Part shown: piece by piece, positions 58,640 to 64,000 of the stretch | Layout of the letters: the number at the start of each line of letters is the position of its first letter | Position numbering within the stretch: position 1 is the first letter of the stretch | NCBI GenBank assembly: GCA_007258455.2 | Contig: VDFB02344280.1 | Location: 1-64,000 of the forward strand | Direction of reading: 5' to 3' | Source of the DNA: Sequoia sempervirens | Lineage: Eukaryota > Streptophyta > Pinopsida > Cupressales > Cupressaceae | DNA: 64,000 nucleotides | Notes under the pieces: model-generated | Databases searched by the model: none | Told to the model about the DNA's origin: nothing | Seen by the model: the letters and a program-made list of their open reading frames with translations, nothing else | Position numbers and translations under genes: made by a program

Positions 58640-61600
58640 TGGAAGGACCTTAGACATCTGCTTCACTATCCATCCCGATGATGAATTCACCATCGTTTAG
58701 ATATTCCCAAGTCTAAAAAAATTATATATGTAACAGGGTCTTGTTGATTCCAATTCTATCATAGCTTGCATGAATTTCCATTTGTATTTGTATGATCCAT
58801 ATGTCATGGAGATTTCAACATACTTTGTAGACTTGGTGTTGGATTTCCTCTTGTACTTATTTATTAGTGCCATGGAATTGGCTACTTTTGTCATTATTTT
58901 TTATTGAAATTATCTTCTTGATTCTTTAATACATCACCAAACATATCCTTAAGATTAACAATGGATATTTTTACATATTGAGCCTCATGAATATTAAAGC
59001 TTATTTCCAACATCCTTTCAATAATTGCCATTTCTTTAAATTTAAGATCTATAGTGGCCTTATTTAATTCATTCATACATTCTTTAAGTAACTTTTCTTC
59101 CCACTTCAATTGCTCAATCCATTTCTTATCTTGGCTCAAAGTGTTTCTTTAGTGATAATTTGTTCCTTAGAGAGTAACTTATCACTTAAATGCTAAATTG
59201 CATTCAACTTGGATAATTTAAGCTAATTTTTCCCTAAATCATCTTTGCAGTGTTCAATCAACTTCTTTATTTTCCTTATTGATTCCAAGGATTCTTCCCA
59301 CCTTGCAATAGCACTTTTTACTATCTCTTCCCCCTTTTTAACCACTAATTTCATCCATTATTTAGTTGTGGCACTTATACACTTCATTCTATCAAACTAT
59401 GAATAAATTCATCTTGAGAGAGAAGCATTGGGGTTGTAGGGATTTGATCCATCAATTGCATTGTACCTATAATTTTCTTGATGTAAGCTTGGAGCTCAAA
59501 AACATGCCCTTTTAACTCTTGTTTCTTCTTCTTATCCTTTTCCATCCTTGCCACCACATCATCCATATTTTCTTTTAGTTTAGAAATTTCTTGTTTTTTT
59601 GGTAGAATACCCCAGATTAATAGTAGCAATTTGATAATCAACATGGGTCATATCACCTTGATCTTTGGTTGCAATTGTGTAGCAATCTAAACAATACTTG
59701 ACCCAATTGTATCTCTTGTGATGGAAGACAACACTCTAAGTTTTCTTCGAGGTTTTGGTGTGTCTATTTTCTACATTAGACTCTTTAGGTTGAGAGGAAA
59801 ATTTTATATCTTCTTCGTTCTTTGAATTTTATTTACTATCCATGTAGGAGTGTTGGGCTCTAATTCTCTTTCTTGTTATTGTTTCCTCTCAAGATGATTT
59901 ACTTGTTTAGTACTTTTCTCCACAAGTTATTCCTTTTCTTCTTGAGTTCCTCCTTGCTTATTAAGGTCATTCCCTTCCCACTGCTCCATGGATTGTTCAT
60001 TTTGAATATTTATATCATCTACATATTGTTCTTGAGATAAATTTGTTAATACTTCACTATGGACAACTAAATGATTATCCTTGGGTTGTTTTATCAAATT
60101 TTCAATGTGAAATTCAACATCTACCCCTTTATTGAGTTGGTTAAAGTCCTCAAGAATGGGATCCTGTTTATTCATGTATTTTACTACTTCGGGAATTTCA
60201 AAAAGAAGCTCTTGAAAAGAATTAAATTTCAAAATTAGAATCAAAGTCTTTGTCCAACTCCTCACTAGTTTGATTTGTTGCTTTGTTTATTTTCTTGATA
60301 ATGTGTTGAAGAGAATAAGTTACTTGTTGCATCTGACCAAGGTCTTCTTGTGTTTCATGCAAGATTCCTTTTGTTTCTTCTTCAGGTTCATTACTCCCAT
60401 CCTTTTTTCTTTTTGAGATATTCTTTTCTTTCTTTGATGACATTTGAGATTCTTCTTTCTTATGGCTTGATACTTCTTGTTCAACTTTTCCTTCTCTAAC
60501 TCTTCTAAATTTTTTACTATAGTTGGCATGGATGGTGGAGACATGAATATAGGATTTATAGGAGAAGAAGTAGGGGTTACCATCTCTGATTTCTTTCCTT
60601 TATATTTTTCTTCCAACATTTTCATACTAGGCAAAGACCCTTGGATTGCTTGAGTAATGGTTGGTGTTATTATATATGCTTGAGGGATAGACAACAAAAT
60701 AGCCCATATTAAACTAGATAAATCGATTTGTATATCAATAATAGTTTGGCTAAGATTTTTTCCCTTTGGGATGGTTTCTATAGAACTTATTCCCTCGAGT
60801 AGAAGAATTTATTCAGTTGGTCCTTCTCTTGGTTTAACAAATTTAGCTTCCTAGACCTTTCTTTTATTTACGAAGAAATCATGAAAATCATCATTCTTAT
60901 TTCTCTTATCCTTCCTCTTTTTTGTATTTTCCTTATTATACGTGATGGCCACCCCTCTTGCTTTCAATGCTTGCACATGGTTGTTCAACCAAACAATGTT
61001 GGCGTCCAAGATGTGTTTTTTTATTTCATCAATGGAAGAAGCTTATTTCTTGTACCAATTATGATTTGGGATAGGCTCATTGTATATCTTATTCATCTCA
61101 TAGATTGTGTGTAAAACATTCTCATTATCTTTCACTTGTTGGGTTATGGTATGTGTATCCATCATTTTGATTTACTTGACTGTGTGCATTTTATGTGATA
61201 TTTTCCTTACTTCATGGTCATCTAAGCGATTTTCCCAAAAATCCTCTATGTGTGGAACATGTTCCATAGAATAAGATACATATTTCTTCATACTTCCAAA
61301 AGGATCATAACCTAGTCTAGCATGGTCATAAAGCTAAAAATGGTGCAACTATAGTTTTTCCTTTGAGGCCTTGGCACAACTTATGTTATAGCATACATAC
61401 TACCCAATAGTAAGGGGGTATTTTATTTGATCTTTGTGCTTCTTTTTGAGGAGAACATGGGGTTCAATTAGTTGTTTGGATGTCTCCAACAAGATCATCT
61501 TATTAGTTGGATACCTAGGAAACTTGAATTTTTTACAAATAATCCCTCCATCCTTAATGTGAATTTAGGGAATTGGATGTACCAAATTCCCCTATTGTCT

Positions 61601-62480
61601 ATAGCTTTGTAGGCTTCCATAAAATGTCTCTTTGATTTATCACCTTACATGGTCCTTACCAACCACATAGTAAAGGCATAATTAATTATTCTATAGTTTT
61701 GAATTGATATTTTATGCTCTAATTATGGATAGTAGTGGTAAATGAGATTTTTTCTAGGTCTTATGCTAAGGACACCAATTATGTCGAGTCTAATAAAGGT
61801 ATAATTTACTACTAAGGAATAGACCAAGTATGAGGTCATCTAGAATTGATGTGTTAAACTAAAGTTGGTGATCTAACCATGTATACTATCATTGATAATT
61901 TTGGACCAATGTAGCATATTTCTTTCCTCCTAGATATGTTTCCACATAAGAATACATCTAAGGCTTGAATGTAGTAGCATTTGGAAGTCCAAATAAATTT
62001 CTAAGCAAGGTGACAATATGACCTATCTCATTAGGAAAATCAATCCTATATAGCACTTTAGGCATTTTCAATATTGAATGTTTTGGTGCTATCATCCATT
62101 TCATGCTTATTAACCTCAAACACCTTTCTGCAACATCATTGAATTATTTCTTGGTCACCTCCTTTTGAAATACTGTGACCTTTGGATAATAGGGGATATT
62201 GAAGGTGCTCAAAATACCGTTGATACTTAAGTTTGTGAAAACTCTTCCACCAATAATCACTTGTGTCGTATTTATTTCATAATTTCTTATGCATTTGAGT
62301 ACCAATTTTGGGAATGCCATGGATACTGGGAATGCTCCAGCCATGTCTAGTCCATTAACACAATTCTCTTAGTATAAGTGGTAGGATATTCAACAGTCAT
62401 CCTTCTGTGGAAGTCGTCCAAACTAATTTCACCTAAATTTGTGTCTGAGATAAATCTCCATGTAGGAGGGATCTAAGATG
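58640..62480 (-). pseudogene. third copy of the element-A protein family, decayed
   Basis: Minus-strand pieces in the same order as in element A: GGRVFTNLSINGILSTFNIP (~62.25 kb), FPNEIGHIVTLLRNLFGLP (~62.0 kb), MLHWSKIINDSIHG and MTSYLVYSL (~61.85-61.9 kb), YPTNKMILLETSKQL (~61.5 kb), then a Lys/Glu-rich middle (60.7-59.9 kb) and coiled-coil segments KKKKQELKGHVFELQAYIKK (~59.5 kb) and KWEEKLLKECMNELNKATID (~59.1 kb). The coiled coil aligns with KKKEYKREVERLKEYIQHL of the first copy. Many stops and frameshifts. This copy extends furthest and shows that head and coiled-coil tail belong to one protein. Confidence 0.65.
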
Positions 62481-63479
62481 GTAGAGGTAACCCCTTAAAT
62501 TCATACTTAATCTCCTTATCCCTCTTAATCATTTATCCTACATAACACATGAAAAGCCATATCACCAATTTTAGGGATGAAGGTTGTAAATTATTCAAGC
62601 TAATTTACTTTGCTAACTGGGGTTTTCTAGATTCTAAGGTTACGTCATCCTAGGGTTTGTTAATTTTTTAGGTACATGTTCAAACTCTTTTCACAATCAT
62701 TGTCCAATTATCCTTCAATTATGAATTTTCAAAGGAAATTGTAAAAAAAAATTCAAGTCATAACATTGCATGATACATATAGTTAGGTTTGTAGAAACTA
62801 ACTTAGTTGTTGAAAATACAAAGAATTTTGATGGTGCTTCTCACTTTATTGTTGTGATGCATTCAATACAATTTCTTGTTGTTTCTCCAATGATCACTTG
62901 TTCAAACTTTATTGATTTTAGCTGTATATGCTAAAAATTGAAAAATTGAATGATTTAAACTATAAACCCCAAATCAAAATTCCAGCATAACATCAATGGA
63001 TCATTTCTTAAATGAAAACACATGTAAAATGAAACTAAACTATGAAAACTAAAAAAAACATGAGCATTCAAAAGAAATCAATCTCCATTGTTATCCTATC
63101 TACAAGATCTTGTCTTTGCTATCATATTTTTGCAGCAAAAATCACAAGAGGCTATGTAGAATGGATTTTGATCAAAATGAGATTGGAGTTGTGTTTGAAA
63201 AGTGAGGAGGAAGCGAGCTTATATAGATGTCCTCATGGGTGAATCCACATTTTAGGAAGAATATGGGATAAAAGAATGAGATGGAGAAATGATAATTATC
63301 CCATTTTAATTAAATGTAATTTGTGATATGTTGGAGATTAAGGATACTGGGTTTATTAAATGGTATGTGTAGGAGAAGGATAAATGATTATTTAAATTGT
63401 TTAATGAAATTGGTTTATGAAATGGAAAAATGCTCATGCAAATGTATTTATGAAATGCATTTATGATTATGGAAATATG
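62481..63479. other. unassigned AT-rich sequence
   Basis: No supported gene. A TATA-like gcttatatagatg occurs on the plus strand at about 63217. May include the upstream region of the preceding relic (minus strand). Confidence 0.35.
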
Positions 63480-63712
63480 ACTAGCATACATATATATTAT
63501 TTTAATAATATATATAAAATACGCCGAGAGATATCCTAGATATAAAATACGTCGAGATGTCTCGAGGCATTGAATTTTTTCAACTTTAATTTTTATTAAA
63601 GCTGAATGATGAAAAAATTAAATACCTCGAGACATCTTGGCATATTTTATATATAGGATATCTCTCGGCGTATTTTATATATATTATTAAAATAATATAT
63701 ATGTATACTAGT
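63480..63712. repeat. 233-bp foldback element, ~97-bp arms
   Basis: From actagcatacat (63480) to atgtatactagt (63712), an inverted repeat with few mismatches. The arm core aaaatacgccgagagatatc occurs complemented at about 63654-63673; each arm also repeats the aaaatacg-cgaga phrase. About 25-30 nt loop near 63586-63610. Flanking sequence does not give a clear target duplication. Confidence 0.85.
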
Positions 63713-63764
63713 AGTAGTTGCGGCGTGCATAACACATTGAATAAATTAATATATTTAGTTAGGG

Positions 63765-64000
63765 TTATGATTAGAGTTATCATTTAGGATTAGGGTTTAT
63801 ATCATGGTTAGGGTTAGCATTAGGGTTAGGGTTTGGTTTAGATTTATTATTATGATTAGGGTTAGGGTTTAGTGTTAAGGTTGGGTTTATGGTCATAGTG
63901 TGAGAATTATGTTAGGGTTAGGGGTATAATTATGGTTAGGGTTAGGGTTTGGATTATAATTATAATAGGTTTCAGGTTAGGAAAAAGGCTTTGGTTAGTG
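63765..64000 (+). repeat. degenerate telomere-like TTAGGG repeats
   Basis: Many copies of ggttaggg and gattagggttt in about 230 bp, separated by irregular AT-rich spacers; runs to the window edge. Plant telomeres are TTTAGGG; here most units are GTTAGGG or TTAGGGTT, so this is a diverged interstitial array. Confidence 0.75.

Noticed and set aside
63765..64000. A true chromosome end
   Set aside because: Repeats are too degenerate and irregular, and do not form a TTTAGGG tract.

Overview
The window looks like nuclear DNA from a seed plant with a very large genome, most likely a gymnosperm such as a conifer. This is inferred from one conserved gene with a roughly 30.6-kb first intron, wall-to-wall nested transposons, a plant-type chromovirus, several hAT transposase relics and long AT-rich stretches. 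I see no bacterial, organellar, CRISPR, rRNA or intact tRNA features.

The only host gene I can support is XRCC3, a RAD51 paralogue of homologous recombination, on the minus strand. Exon 1 (32650-32942) carries the start codon and Walker A motif. Exon 2 (452-2045) carries Walker B, the rest of the ATPase core and the stop. Donor and acceptor are both phase 2 and join in frame, giving a 628-residue protein. Plant and animal XRCC3 are about 300-350 residues. The extra length is a roughly 320-residue Gln/Asn/Gly/Ser-rich block at the start of exon 2, between the two halves of the ATPase core.

Intron 1 (2046-32649) begins and ends in the same degenerate tandem repeat (about 2.2-3.25 kb and 30.17-31.1 kb), so about 27 kb of transposons seems to have split an older repeat-filled intron. 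Inside the nest are: a 6.28-kb giant solo-LTR-like unit (A, 5796-12073, minus) with a decayed ~1060-codon reading frame upstream of its TATA box; a shorter 3.45-kb relative without that frame (B, 19489-22933, plus); a 1.0-kb non-autonomous hAT-type element holding two tandem hairpins (15261-16271); two hAT transposase relics (16.4-18.1 kb and 18.3-26.0 kb, minus), the second cut by B, by a 1.68-kb solo LTR (C) and by a 323-bp insertion, each with target duplications; a 278-bp tandem duplication near 27.1-27.6 kb; and a 547-bp hAT-type MITE (29611-30157).

Upstream of XRCC3 a full-length Ty3/gypsy chromovirus (33636-41217, plus, TSD CTCTC) sits about 0.7 kb from the start codon. Its gag, protease and RT N-terminus are broken, but RT-RNase H-integrase-chromodomain is open for 850 codons. 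It is followed by a (CT)-rich tract, then a rearranged LTR element (44752-49750) with a TIR transposon in its 5' LTR and an LTR fragment in its interior.

The right end holds two more decayed copies of the element-A protein family (53.5-56.0 kb plus, 58.6-62.5 kb minus), duplicated CT-rich tracts, a 233-bp near-perfect hairpin and degenerate telomere-like TTAGGG repeats. The three copies of this unrecognised protein family, and its position inside a giant LTR, are the most likely undescribed biology here.
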